This document shows positions 16,234 to 23,786 of a DNA stretch of 64,000 nt, in pieces. The stretch is from contig NZ_CP189974.1 in NCBI RefSeq assembly GCF_051549785.1, positions 558,001 to 622,000 of the forward strand. Reading direction: 5' to 3'. Source of the stretch: Caldatribacterium sp051549785. GTDB taxonomy: Bacteria > Atribacterota > Atribacteria > Atribacterales > Caldatribacteriaceae. The position numbers and the translations under genes were made by a program. The notes beneath the pieces are model-generated. The model was given only the letters and a program-made list of their open reading frames with translations, ran no database searches and was not told where the DNA came from. The first letter of the stretch is position 1. Every line of letters starts with the position of its first letter.

Positions 16234-16881
16234 GTGTTGAAGCGAATCCCTCCAAGTACGGTGCAGCGCCTGGTGCTCTGCTATTCTCTGGCAAGAAGGG
16301 CCCTGGATCGGGGAGAGGTGTACCTCAAGAGTCAGGACATCGCTGTTCTCCTCCGGGTCGACGAGACCCAGATTCGCAAGGACATGGCCATGGTGGGTAT
16401 TGGAGGAGTGCAGAAACGGGGATACCCCGTGGAAGTCATAGTCCGCAGACTCGAGGACCTCTTCGCGCTTCGGGTGGAGAAGCTCTCTGCCCTCATCGGG
16501 GTAGGAAATCTTGGCCGGGCACTCCTGAACTATCCGGGGTTTTCGAGATACGGGGTGCGGATCGTCTGTGCCTTTGATACGGATCCCGAGAAGGTCGGAA
16601 GAGAAATCGGTGGCGTTCTCGTTTACCCTCTTGAAGCCCTGGAGGAGGTCATCCCCCGTTTCGGGGTACAGATGGCCATCCTCGCCATTCCTCCCTACAG
16701 TGCTCAGGAAGTCGTGGACGTCCTTATAGGCCTTGGGGTTCGGGGTATCTGGAACTTCTCCTCGGCACTCCTTCGGGTTCCCGAGGGCGTGGCGGTGCGG
16801 AATGAATGCTTGGAGAGCGGGCTTTTACTCCTTCTCCATGAGATGCGGGGGGATGGTCGTGTACCTTTTCCGAAGAAGTGA
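16234..16881 (+). CDS. rex: Redox-sensing transcriptional repressor Rex
   Basis: A 215-residue repressor that senses the NADH/NAD+ ratio. The N-terminal winged helix (IPPSTVQRLVLCYSLARRAL; TQIRKDMAMVG) is followed by the Rossmann domain with ALIGVGNLGRALLNY, AFDTDPEKVGREIGGV and a C-terminal helix. The start is GTG 16234 with aggaggt 5-6 nt upstream; a TTG follows directly; the longer frame to 16114 runs into the origin. It commonly controls fermentation and electron-transfer genes, so Rnf and E1 genes in this window are plausible but unproven targets. It overlaps the next gene by 29 bp. Confidence 0.94.
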   Translation: MLKRIPPSTVQRLVLCYSLARRALDRGEVYLKSQDIAVLLRVDETQIRKDMAMVGIGGVQKRGYPVEVIVRRLEDLFALRVEKLSALIGVGNLGRALLNYPGFSRYGVRIVCAFDTDPEKVGREIGGVLVYPLEALEEVIPRFGVQMAILAIPPYSAQEVVDVLIGLGVRGIWNFSSALLRVPEGVAVRNECLESGLLLLLHEMRGDGRVPFPKK

Positions 16882-17212
16882 CTGGCTCTCACTCATCGCT
16901 GTGGGCGTGGTTTTAGGGATACTCTTCCTCTTCCGGTACGTGCCCTTTGAGGGGAAAGGGCAGGAACGCTACACCGTGGTTATCGAGAGCGAGAAAGGAA
17001 GAATGGAAGTTCCTGTCACCCCTCAGGACGACCGGGAGATTGTCGTCTCCGGACCCCTGGGAAAGACCATCGTGGCCGTTAGAGGAGGAAAGGTCTTTGT
17101 AGTGACCTCTCCCTGCCCCGACAAGGTGTGCATCAAAACTGGGAAAATCCCCGATGATACCTCCTTTATCGCCTGCATTCCGAACCGGGTCGTTATCCGA
17201 CTTGCGCGTTAG
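16853..17212 (+). CDS. NusG domain II-containing membrane-anchored protein
   Basis: A 119-residue protein with one N-terminal membrane helix (LSLIAVGVVLGILFLFRYVPF) and an extracytoplasmic NusG-domain-II beta fold. The C-terminal cysteine motif SPCPDKVCIKTGKI followed by FIACIPNRVVI is typical of this small family, which in other anaerobes often sits beside rnf or nfo-type redox genes. The ATG at 16853 is preceded by a G-rich stretch within the end of rex. Its function is not established. The gene ends 4 bp inside the convergent ROK gene. Confidence 0.82.
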   Translation: MVVYLFRRSDWLSLIAVGVVLGILFLFRYVPFEGKGQERYTVVIESEKGRMEVPVTPQDDREIVVSGPLGKTIVAVRGGKVFVVTSPCPDKVCIKTGKIPDDTSFIACIPNRVVIRLAR

Positions 17213-18435
17213 AACCGCCCGAGCTCTCCGGCCATGAAGTGGTCAAGCACAAGCGATGCTGCTCCAAGGAGCGTCACATCCTCTCCCCACCGGGAATAGA
17301 GAATCTGGGGCGTGACGTACTCCCGGTAGAGCAGGCGTTCTTCGAGGACCTGACGGATGGGCCGGTCGATGAACTCCCGAGCCAAAGAGGCCTCCCCGCC
17401 GATGACCACGAGTTCCGGGTCGTAGAGGTTGATGAGGTTCACCACTCCTACACCGATGTACCGGCCAAGTTGGGTGAGGAGCTGCACGCAGGCCTCGTTA
17501 TCTTTCTGGGCCCCTTCGACGATGTGGCGGAAGGCGAGCTGTTCTCCACGCTCAAGAAAAGAGCGGAAGTACGGCTCCCCTCCAAACCACCCGATTTCCC
17601 TGGCCTTCTCCACGATCTTCTGGGTGCTGCAGTAGAGCTCCAGGCACCCATAGTTCCCACACACGCACCGCGGGCCAAAGATGTTGATGCTTGTGTGGCC
17701 CACTTCTCCAGCCTTGCGGTGCTTCCCCTGGTAGATTTTCCCGTCGATGAGGACTCCCGCTCCCACGTCTTCCCCCACCATGAAGTACACCATGTTCTGG
17801 ACTTCTTTCGCGCTACCACACCAGGTTTCGTGGAGACACGCTGCATCGGCGTTGCTCATCATGAAGATGGGAAGGTCGTACTCCCGGAGGTACTTCCTGA
17901 GATCGAGGCTTTTGTGGAGGAGGAAAGTCGGGTGGGCGAGGATGGTACAGGTTTCGGTATCCACGGGCCCTGGGGCGCTCACACCAATCCCAAGAATGAG
18001 GCTCAGGGACTGGGTGGCGTACTCGAGAACGTGGATGAATTCCTTCTGGAGTTCTAAGAGGGCGATGTCGGTGTCCTCAAGGAGGCTGTAGCGGGAATCC
18101 CGGCGAAAGAGGATGTTGGGCCCAAGGTCGGTCAGGGCAATGGAGAATCCCTGACGGGTGAAGGTGATGGCGATGATGTAGAAGGCCTGGTCGTTGACGG
18201 AAAGGAGGATGGGTTTTCGCCCGGTCCTCGTGTCGGAGGGTCCAATTTCCCGGACGAGGTTTGAGGCGAGGAGCTCGTTGATGATGTTGGTGATGGTGGG
18301 CTGGGTGAGGCCGGTGATGCGGGCCAGCTCAATCCGCGAAAGCGGTCCCCGTTTTTTGAGAAGCTGCAGCACCAGCGACCGGTTTTTAATCTTGACGTCT
18401 GTGAGGTTGTCTCCAACCCAGGTGCTCTTCGGCAT
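17209..18435 (-). CDS. ROK family transcriptional regulator / sugar kinase-like protein
   Basis: A 408-residue NagC/XylR-type ROK protein. The N-terminal winged helix (RGPLSRIELARITGLTQPTI) is followed by the ASKHA fold with GIGVSAPGPVD and EDVGAGVLIDGKIYQGK. HKAGEVGHTSIN-like residues and the zinc motif CVCGNYGCLE (CxCGxxGCxE) are present. Such proteins repress sugar uptake and catabolic genes, released by sugar binding; the ligand here is unknown. ATG 18435 is preceded by aaggag at ideal spacing; an ATG at 18453 is the alternative. It overlaps ksgA by 50 bp and is convergent with the NusG-II gene. Confidence 0.9.
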   Translation of the reverse strand: MPKSTWVGDNLTDVKIKNRSLVLQLLKKRGPLSRIELARITGLTQPTITNIINELLASNLVREIGPSDTRTGRKPILLSVNDQAFYIIAITFTRQGFSIALTDLGPNILFRRDSRYSLLEDTDIALLELQKEFIHVLEYATQSLSLILGIGVSAPGPVDTETCTILAHPTFLLHKSLDLRKYLREYDLPIFMMSNADAACLHETWCGSAKEVQNMVYFMVGEDVGAGVLIDGKIYQGKHRKAGEVGHTSINIFGPRCVCGNYGCLELYCSTQKIVEKAREIGWFGGEPYFRSFLERGEQLAFRHIVEGAQKDNEACVQLLTQLGRYIGVGVVNLINLYDPELVVIGGEASLAREFIDRPIRQVLEERLLYREYVTPQILYSRWGEDVTLLGAASLVLDHFMAGELGRF

Positions 18436-19234
18436 GGCGCTCTCCTTCTCCATTATATCCCTGCCCCTTGAGAGAAACAACGCGGACGCTCTCCCACAGC
18501 CTCTCCCACTCTTCAAGGGTCAGGTCTTCGGCCCGTTTCCCCAAAAGCTCAGAGGCAGAGGCTGTTCCCTGGGGAATCACGGAACGCAGAATTTTCCGGC
18601 GGTGGCGGAAGACCTCCCGGACGAAGCGGAAAAAGGGAATAAAGTCCTGGGGGAGGTCTTTTCGGCGCCGACCAGAAAGGACGAGGGAGTAAACCCTTGG
18701 CAGTGGTCGAAAGGCCTGGGGAGGAACCACAAAGAGCCTTGCTGTGGAAAAGAGCCGGGCAAGGCCCACCGAAAGGGGGTTCCCCTTGCCTTCTGGTGGC
18801 AGGGAGAGGAGTTTTTCACCGAATTCGTACTGCACCATCACCACAAACCGTTCCCAGAGGAGTTCCGGGGTGGTTTCAAGAAGGAGCGTAAAGAACGCTG
18901 CGGAGATCCCGTAGGGGAGGTTGGCGATGCACTTTCTGGTCGCTTCGGGGAAGGACCGAAGAAGGGATACGAGGTCCACCCGTAAGATGTCCTCCCGGTA
19001 CAGGGACACACGAGGGTAGACCCCAAGCCGCTCCTTTGCCTGGGAAAAGAGCAGAGGGTCAACCTCGAAGCTCACGACCCGTCCTGCTTTCTGCGCCAGG
19101 CGCTCGGTGAGCACCCCCTCTCCTGCTCCAACCTCAAGGACGAGATCCCGGAGGCTCAGTTCTCCGGCCTCCACAATGGCAGAAAGGACTTTCTCGTCGA
19201 CGAGAAAGTGCTGCCCCAGGCGGGTTCTGCGCAT
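18386..19234 (-). CDS. ksgA: 16S rRNA (A1518/A1519) dimethyltransferase
   Basis: A 282-residue SAM-dependent enzyme that dimethylates two adjacent adenines in the 3' end of 16S rRNA. RTRLGQHFLVDEKVL, the SAM motif VLEVGAGEGVLTERLA and the catalytic CIANLPYGIS (NLPY) are all present. Length is usual, though the last 25 residues, which overlap the ROK start, look atypical. It begins 3 nt after the stop of a 59-residue Cys-rich ORF. Confidence 0.94.
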   Translation of the reverse strand: MRRTRLGQHFLVDEKVLSAIVEAGELSLRDLVLEVGAGEGVLTERLAQKAGRVVSFEVDPLLFSQAKERLGVYPRVSLYREDILRVDLVSLLRSFPEATRKCIANLPYGISAAFFTLLLETTPELLWERFVVMVQYEFGEKLLSLPPEGKGNPLSVGLARLFSTARLFVVPPQAFRPLPRVYSLVLSGRRRKDLPQDFIPFFRFVREVFRHRRKILRSVIPQGTASASELLGKRAEDLTLEEWERLWESVRVVSLKGQGYNGEGERHAEEHLGWRQPHRRQD

Positions 19235-19237
19235 CGT

Positions 19238-19417
19238 TCAGGTTGTTTTCTTATGCTCCTGCGCAGAGGCAAGGTGGTCCGGGAAAAAATAGTCGCAGCG
19301 GTCCACGGGCTGCGTCCGTTCTTTCTGCTCTCCCAGAAGGCACCGGTAGATTCCCCGCTCTTTAAGGAGCGGATCGCAGTGACGGCACACCTGACACAGA
19401 CCTTCAGGGTTGTACAA
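19238..19417 (-). CDS. Small Cys-rich protein (59 aa), unknown
   Basis: An open frame of 60 codons starting with TTG 19417, preceded by gggggtgag, and ending 3 nt before ksgA. The translation begins M-YNPEGLCQVCRHCDPLLK, continues with GIYRCLLGEQ and PVDRCDYFFP, and ends EHKKTT. The five Cys (CxxCxxC, then two singles) suggest a small zinc-ribbon or metal-binding fold. It sits in the gap between the asp23-like gene and ksgA, in line with the operon, which is the main reason to believe it is real. I do not recognise the family. Confidence 0.6.
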   Translation of the reverse strand: MYNPEGLCQVCRHCDPLLKERGIYRCLLGEQKERTQPVDRCDYFFPDHLASAQEHKKTT

Positions 19418-19423
19418 GTTCTC

Positions 19424-19789
19424 TCACCCCCTTTCGTCGAGGTCTGACCAGTCAACGTTCTGAACCTCGACATGCACGCGGGAGGGCACAATGCCGAGGC
19501 GCGAGCAGAGCGCGTCAAAGACGCTTCTCTGCACCCTCCGGGCCACCAGGAAAAAGGACGGAGCAGAGGCGCTTACGGTAATCCTGAGGCGGACCACAAG
19601 GTCCTGAGCCTCCAGGGGGACCTTTTCTCCGTGGGGCAGGGCGTCTTCTCCCCGGAAGAGCTCCACCGTCTTCAGGAGACGCTCGAAGTCATCCCGCACG
19701 CCTTCAACATGAACGGCTGCTCGGGTGGCAACCTCAGCGATGGTGGTGGTGCTCAGGCGGATGAAGCCCGGGCTTCCCTCGGTGTTCAT
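19424..19789 (-). CDS. Asp23/Gls24 family envelope stress protein
   Basis: A 121-residue protein of the Asp23/Gls24 (DUF322) family: GFIRLSTTTIAEVATRAAVHVEGV at the N-terminus, a central VVRLRITVS strand, and the C-terminal VHVEVQNVDW. Family members are cytoplasmic or membrane-tethered proteins tied to envelope stress in Gram-positives and to fatty-acid/biotin gene clusters elsewhere. The ATG at 19789 overlaps the upstream stop (TGATG); a GTG immediately before it is the alternative. It continues the operon from the LOG-like gene. Confidence 0.82.
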   Translation of the reverse strand: MNTEGSPGFIRLSTTTIAEVATRAAVHVEGVRDDFERLLKTVELFRGEDALPHGEKVPLEAQDLVVRLRITVSASAPSFFLVARRVQRSVFDALCSRLGIVPSRVHVEVQNVDWSDLDERG

Positions 19790-20298
19790 CACTTCGCTCC
19801 CTGAAGCCTTGAAAATACGTACTCCACAGCCTCTTCGGCGCTCTCAAAAGAGGGGAAGAAGTCCTTCTTGCCCCGGTGGTCCTCAATCTTCCAGGTGCGG
19901 ACACCAGCGAGGATTTTCCCCAGGCGAAGGGCAAGGGCGATTTCACTCAGGGTTCCCGCCTGTCCTCCACAGGCAATGAGCGCTGACGATGCGGAGACGA
20001 TGATGAAATTCCGTGCCTCTCCGAGCCCTGTGGCAATGGCGAAATCCACGAAGGGATTGGCATCATCGGGGGAGGACCCGGGAAGGATGCCGATGGTGAT
20101 GCCTCCGGCCTCTTTCGCTCCCCGGCAGGCCGCTTCCATAACCCCTCCAAGACCCCCACAGAGGAGTACCCCACCCCGCTCTGCAATACCCTTTCCGATA
20201 CGGTACGCAAGGGCGAGGACAGGTTCCTCCGGTGCATGCTGCCCAAGGACACCAATGTACCACTTACGTCTCGTAGCCGAGGTATTTCTTGAGGTCAT
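19789..20298 (-). CDS. LOG-like (TIGR00725 family) Rossmann protein
   Basis: A 169-residue protein of the lysine-decarboxylase-like/LOG superfamily. VLLCGGLGGVMEAACRGAKEAGG and GEARNFIIVSASSALIACGGQAGTLSE outline a nucleotide-phosphate-binding Rossmann fold of the TIGR00725 subgroup. LOG proteins are phosphoribohydrolases; this subgroup lacks the exact PGGxGTxxE (here GGQAGTLSE), so the activity is uncertain. ATG 20298 is the only standard start before the conserved core and overlaps the preceding gene by 35 bp. Confidence 0.8.
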   Translation of the reverse strand: MTSRNTSATRRKWYIGVLGQHAPEEPVLALAYRIGKGIAERGGVLLCGGLGGVMEAACRGAKEAGGITIGILPGSSPDDANPFVDFAIATGLGEARNFIIVSASSALIACGGQAGTLSEIALALRLGKILAGVRTWKIEDHRGKKDFFPSFESAEEAVEYVFSRLQGAK

Positions 20299-20755
20299 CG
20301 GGTTTCAGGTTCTCGAGGAACTGGCGGAATTCTTCGATCTCTTTATCGTCAATCTCTCCCATGGCAACCGTTGTTGAACTGCGGATTTCTTCGGAGATGT
20401 AGATGGGAGCCCCCATGCGCAGGGACAGGGCGATGCCGTCGCTTGGGCGGGCATCCACGGTCACTTCCCGGCCGTCGATTTTGAGATAGAGGAGCGCGTA
20501 GAAGGTGTTGTCGACGATTTTGGTGATGACGACCTTTTCAAGCTCCCCTCCCATGCTCCGGATGACCGAGGCCATGAGGTCATGGGTGAGTGGGCGGGGC
20601 GTCTGAACTCCCTGGAGACCAAGGAGTATTGCCTGCGCCTCGAAAAGGCCAATCCATATGGGAAGGCTCCGCTTCTCCTCCTCGTCGACGAGGATGACAA
20701 CGGCCATGGCGCTTTTCTGGTCGAACATGAGACCCTGGACCTTCATCTTCAACAT
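20264..20755 (-). CDS. Bifunctional nuclease (BFN/DUF151) domain protein
   Basis: A 163-residue protein whose first ~130 residues match the BFN/DUF151 domain: LPIWIGLFEAQAILLGLQG, RPLTHDLMASVIRSMGGEL and VDARPSDGIALSLRMGAPIY. Plant and thermophile homologues are reported to have RNase/DNase activity. The C-terminal tail is acidic and helical (DDKEIEEFRQFLENLK), resembling a UVR-like helix. I chose ATG 20755 over GTG 20764 because the predicted transcription start lies very close to the latter. It is the first gene of the operon leading to ksgA and the ROK regulator. Confidence 0.87.
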   Translation of the reverse strand: MLKMKVQGLMFDQKSAMAVVILVDEEEKRSLPIWIGLFEAQAILLGLQGVQTPRPLTHDLMASVIRSMGGELEKVVITKIVDNTFYALLYLKIDGREVTVDARPSDGIALSLRMGAPIYISEEIRSSTTVAMGEIDDKEIEEFRQFLENLKPDDLKKYLGYET

Positions 20756-20778
20756 GGCGCTCACGCCCTTTCACCTAT

Positions 20779-20806
20779 ATTATACCCCCGCTTCGGTTTT
20801 TCTCAA
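20779..20806 (-). promoter_or_regulatory. Sigma70-type promoter for the BFN operon
   Basis: Minus strand: -35 TTGAGA (20801-20806), 16 bp spacer, perfect -10 TATAAT (20779-20784), about 24 bp before the chosen ATG. It probably drives BFN, LOG-like, asp23-like, the 59-aa ORF, ksgA and the ROK gene. Confidence 0.75.
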
Positions 20807-20930
20807 TTTGCTTTTTGCTCAACCGTTGCCTGTATCACTCCAGGCGGTTTCTCTGCCATCCGGACCATGAAAGGACAAGGAACCTCCGGGGTTGCTCCAC
20901 TAAGTGGAAAAAGCGGGGCTTGCAGTGACC

Positions 20931-21282
20931 CCTTTCCTTTGTCTTTGCGAGGGGCAAAGTCCTGAAGCAATCCGGCAGACGTTTCTCTACCGTTGCGAGC
21001 GAAGCGAAGCAGCCCCAAGGCCACAGAAAGCGAGATTGCTTTGCGAACGAAAAACGAGCTCGCAATGACGTGCCAGGGGCCACCGCGAGGGCTTCTTCTC
21101 CGTCACTGCGAGGAGCGAAGCGACGAAGCAGTCTCGTATTTCCATGGGGCAAGAGGAAGAGACTGCTTCGGAAGCGAAACCATGACCTTGCAGTGACACG
21201 GTGGGGTCACCGCGGGTGAAAAAGCCTCAGATTCTCAAAAGGGAGATTGCTTCCCGAGCGGAAAGACAGGTCCGCAATGACA
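20931..21282. repeat. Cluster of inverted-repeat (MITE/REP-like) elements
   Basis: Imperfect copies of an element whose left arm reads like TCACTGCGAGGAGCGAAGCG followed by ACGAAGCA, and whose right arm is close to its reverse complement (ATTGCTTC... TCGCAATGAC). The clearest unit spans 21102-21197: its ends GTCACTGCGAG and CTTGCAGTGAC are inverted and it contains an internal GAAGCAGTCTC/GAGACTGCTTC pair. A second spans about 20991-21070; half units lie at about 20944-20975 and 21243-21282. From memory, very similar motifs recur in intergenic DNA of many unrelated bacteria. No coding frame here looks real. Confidence 0.75.
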
Positions 21283-21429
21283 CGGTAGAGGGGGCTACTG
21301 CGGGCGGAGCAACTTTCGAGAGACGCAAAAGAACAAGACTTTCCGGGAACAGGGGCAAAGAGAAGCAAAAAACCAGAATCTGTAAAGAGGGGGAAGAAGG
21401 GTGTAGCGGCCAGGGCGACGGAAGAAGTC

Positions 21430-21607
21430 TCAACGGATGCGTTTTCTGCGGCTTTTGATGTCCTTCACCACCTCCTGAACGGTCAGCCCTCCAAGCCATT
21501 CCTCACGGTCCCTAACGTAGTCACCACTTCCTCTTGCGCACTGCTGCAGGAAGCGGGCCATTCCCACCGGGCCCAGAGCCTCTCTCCCGAGTCTCGGCTG
21601 GCGTCAT
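21430..21607 (-). pseudogene. Remnant of a small PIN-associated antitoxin-like gene
   Basis: The start reads MTPAETRERG from ATG 21607; then the frame changes and the recognisable C-terminal half continues ALGPVGMARFLQQCARGSGD, YVRDREEWLGGLTVQEVV and KDIKSRRKRIR before a TGA at 21430. From memory this resembles a small protein family encoded next to PIN genes (typically ~80 aa with ALGPVGMxRFLQQ and DYTxERHxWL). The region between 'RERG' and 'ALGPVG' appears deleted with loss of frame, so the gene is probably dead. Confidence 0.6.
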
Positions 21608-22066
21608 CCTCTGCAGAGCCACCTGTCGTCACCTCCATCAACCACAGGACGGGATTTGCAACCCTCACACGCAAATCACCCCGGATCTTTTGGGCGGTAT
21701 TGAGCGTTCGGTCGTCAGTGGTAAGCAGCACCCGGACACCCCCTGCCTCGGCACAGGCGATGTGCAAGGCATCGAGGGCCTTAAATCCGAGCCGCTCAAG
21801 TTCCTGGGCACGGACCTGCACTGGCCGGTTCACCTTCTGCCGGGTCCGGGCAACGGGAGCAAGAAGGAACACCCTGTATCTCCTTTCTTCGTCGGGAATG
21901 CGAGAAATCTCGTAATCCACAACTTCACTCCCCAGAAGCTGCCATTCCCCGGCCTGACAAAGCGCTCGAGAATAAGCAACACCGCTTCAGCTTCCAGGCG
22001 AATACGCTCCTGCGACTGGTCGTCAAAGGGCCTATTTAGGCAGCATACGTCAAGGGAGACGAGCAT
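21483..22066 (-). pseudogene. PIN-domain toxin gene, frameshifted
   Basis: From ATG 22066 (preceded by gaggag) the frame reads MLVSLDVCCLNRPFDDQSQE and LEAEAVLLILERF, then loses homology; one frame over it continues QAGEWQLLGSEVVDYEISRI, LGFKALDALHIACAEAGG and VLLTTDDRTLNTA. Joined, these give a complete PIN-domain RNase with the acidic residues in SLDVCCLNRPFDD, ALDALH and TTDDRTL. The switch lies near 21945-21955. Either a real inactivating frameshift or a base error explains it; decay of the adjoining gene favours the former. The C-terminal end overlaps the antitoxin remnant. Confidence 0.75.
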
Positions 22067-22336
22067 CGTCTCCTCTAAAAATGAGTGTCGCTCTTTGCTG
22101 GAATCCCCGAATACCCCGCACCATGCCCTCCTCCCAGCAAGTAACCAGAAGGATAGGGTTTTGCAATTCCCGAAACCTTCCTGTGCTCCCATGAGGACTT
22201 CCTTACCAGAAGCAGTACCTTCACCGTTTTTGCCAACCATGAACCCACCGTGCGCTTACTCAGCCGACACTCGGACGACCTTGCGGAGATGCCCGGGAGA
22301 GGAGGATGCCTCCTTATGCAGAGGGTCTTGAGCACT

Positions 22337-22527
22337 ATGAAAGTCATGGATTACGAGGAAGCAAAAGAGCGGTTGGGAAGACCCTGGAGACGGTATCAAA
22401 ACACGTACCGGCCTTCTCGAATCGGCGAGGTCAAGGGGAAAATTTCCCCTGTTTTCTGAAGTATCCGGAGGACACCAGAAAGCGCATTTACGCCACCAGT
22501 GCGGCAGGAAGTCTCGTAGCAGGATAG
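22337..22527 (+). pseudogene. Remnant of an IS256/mutator-type transposase
   Basis: Two overlapping plus-strand frames together resemble the C-terminal third of IS256-family transposases: MDYEEAKERLGR in one frame (from 22346), then in the next FSNRRGQGENFPCFLKYPED and TRKRIYATSAAGSLVAG. The latter parallels the family motif F..(Y/F)PE.IRK.IYTTNAIES. At least one frameshift and loss of the catalytic DDE region make it non-functional. No terminal inverted repeats or target duplication could be found by eye. Confidence 0.5.
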
Positions 22528-22589
22528 AGGTTTTCGTTCCGTCTTGTCGTTTCGGAGCTCCAACCCCTTCCTCTTTCCGAATCCCAACT

Positions 22590-22712
22590 CCTTTTTCTTT
22601 CCGAAGCCGCGAAACGGCGAGGAATCCCGGAGACTGCTTCGCAGACGACACGACGAGCTCGCGGTGACAAAGTGGAGGTGTCACTGTAGGCGGAGCAAAG
22701 CAATCCCGGGTT
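22590..22712. repeat. Second group of REP/MITE-like half elements
   Basis: Arms of the same element family as at 20931-21282: GAGACTGCTTCGCAGACGAC ending near GCTCGCGGTGAC (22631-22669), and a left-type arm GTCACTGTAGGCGGAGCAAA followed by GCAATCCCGG (22678-22708). They flank the transposase remnant and lie just downstream of the E1 beta gene. The remaining DNA from 22067 to 22336 and from 22713 to 22805 shows nothing recognisable. Confidence 0.6.
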
Positions 22713-22805
22713 ACCCTGCAAAGCTATTTCGACCCTGCGACGAAAGGAGCAGGAATTGCTGCATCGTCTGGCACCACAGGACCTGGAAATTACCGGACTC
22801 AGCGG

Positions 22806-23786
22806 TCACGACACAAGTTCCCGGCAGGCGGCTATAATGTCCTCGACCTGAGGGGCAATCCGGCGTTCAAGGTGCGGATTATAGGGTGGGGGCATTTCCA
22901 GTCCCCCAAGGCGCATGACGGGAGCGTCAAGGTCGTCGAAGGCCTTCTCGGTGATGAGGGCGGCGATTTCTGCCCCGAAAGCCCCAAAGCGAGGGGGCTC
23001 GTACACCACAAGTGCCCTGTGGGTTTTCCGAACGGACTCGAGGACGACCTCCTCATCGAGAGGACGGAGGGTCCGCACGTCCACGACCTCAACGTCAATT
23101 CCCTCCCGGGCTAAAATCTCTGCCGCCTCAAGGCTTCTTCTGACCATGAGGGAATAGGTCACGATGGCGAGGTCCCTCCCCCGTCTTTTAACCTCTCCAG
23201 CCCCCAGGGGGATAACGTACTCTTCTTCAGGGACCGGTCCTTTGACGCGGTAGAGGAGCTTGTGTTCCATGAAGATCACGGGGTTATCGTCTCTGATAGC
23301 GCTTTTGAGGAGTCCTTTAGCGTCATAAGGCGTTGCGGGGGCAACGACCTTAAGCCCGGGGACGTGGGTGAACCAGGACTCGAGACTTCCGGAGTGGTGT
23401 CCTGCGGCTCCGGTACCGGATCCCGCGGGAGAGCGGACCACAATGGCCACCTTTGCCTTTCCCCCGAACATGAAACGGATTTTGGCTGCCTGGTTCACTA
23501 TCTGGTCGGCGCAGAGCGTCATGAAGTCGAAGAACATGATTTCGGCCACCGGCCGCATACCAAGGAGCGCAGCACCTATGGCCGCACCCACAATGGCGGC
23601 TTCAGAAATCGGGGTATCAATCACCCGTTCTTCCCCAAACTCCTCAAGGAGCCCCTGGGTGACGCCAAAGGCCCCGCCGTACACCCCGATGTCCTCACCG
23701 ATGAGGAACACCGAGGGGTCTTTTCGCATTTCTTCCCTGAGGGCCTCCCGTATGGCCTCGGCGTAGGTGATTTCCCGCTCAGGCAT
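22806..23786 (-). CDS. 2-oxoacid dehydrogenase E1 component, beta subunit
   Basis: A 326-residue transketolase-like subunit: ITYAEAIREALREEMRKDPS, IGEDIGVYGGAFGVTQGL, RVIDTPISEAAIVGAAIGAA and HHSGSLESWFTHVPGLKVV match pyruvate/acetoin/branched-chain E1 beta. With E1 alpha it forms the TPP-dependent decarboxylase that acylates the lipoyl E2. The alpha gene is directly upstream and overlaps by 8 bp. No E2 or E3 follows; the DNA downstream is decayed. Substrate (pyruvate, acetoin or branched 2-oxoacids) cannot be settled from sequence; the motif pattern is nearest to acetoin/pyruvate types. Confidence 0.92.
   Translation of the reverse strand: MPEREITYAEAIREALREEMRKDPSVFLIGEDIGVYGGAFGVTQGLLEEFGEERVIDTPISEAAIVGAAIGAALLGMRPVAEIMFFDFMTLCADQIVNQAAKIRFMFGGKAKVAIVVRSPAGSGTGAAGHHSGSLESWFTHVPGLKVVAPATPYDAKGLLKSAIRDDNPVIFMEHKLLYRVKGPVPEEEYVIPLGAGEVKRRGRDLAIVTYSLMVRRSLEAAEILAREGIDVEVVDVRTLRPLDEEVVLESVRKTHRALVVYEPPRFGAFGAEIAALITEKAFDDLDAPVMRLGGLEMPPPYNPHLERRIAPQVEDIIAACRELVS

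Noticed and set aside
21102..21197. CRISPR array
   Set aside because: Units are inverted-repeat elements of variable spacing, not direct repeats with uniform spacers; no cas genes are present.
21201..21458. Plus-strand 85-codon frame after the repeat cluster
   Set aside because: Starts inside repeat sequence, has no ribosome binding site and overlaps the antitoxin remnant; composition is that of repeat-derived sequence.
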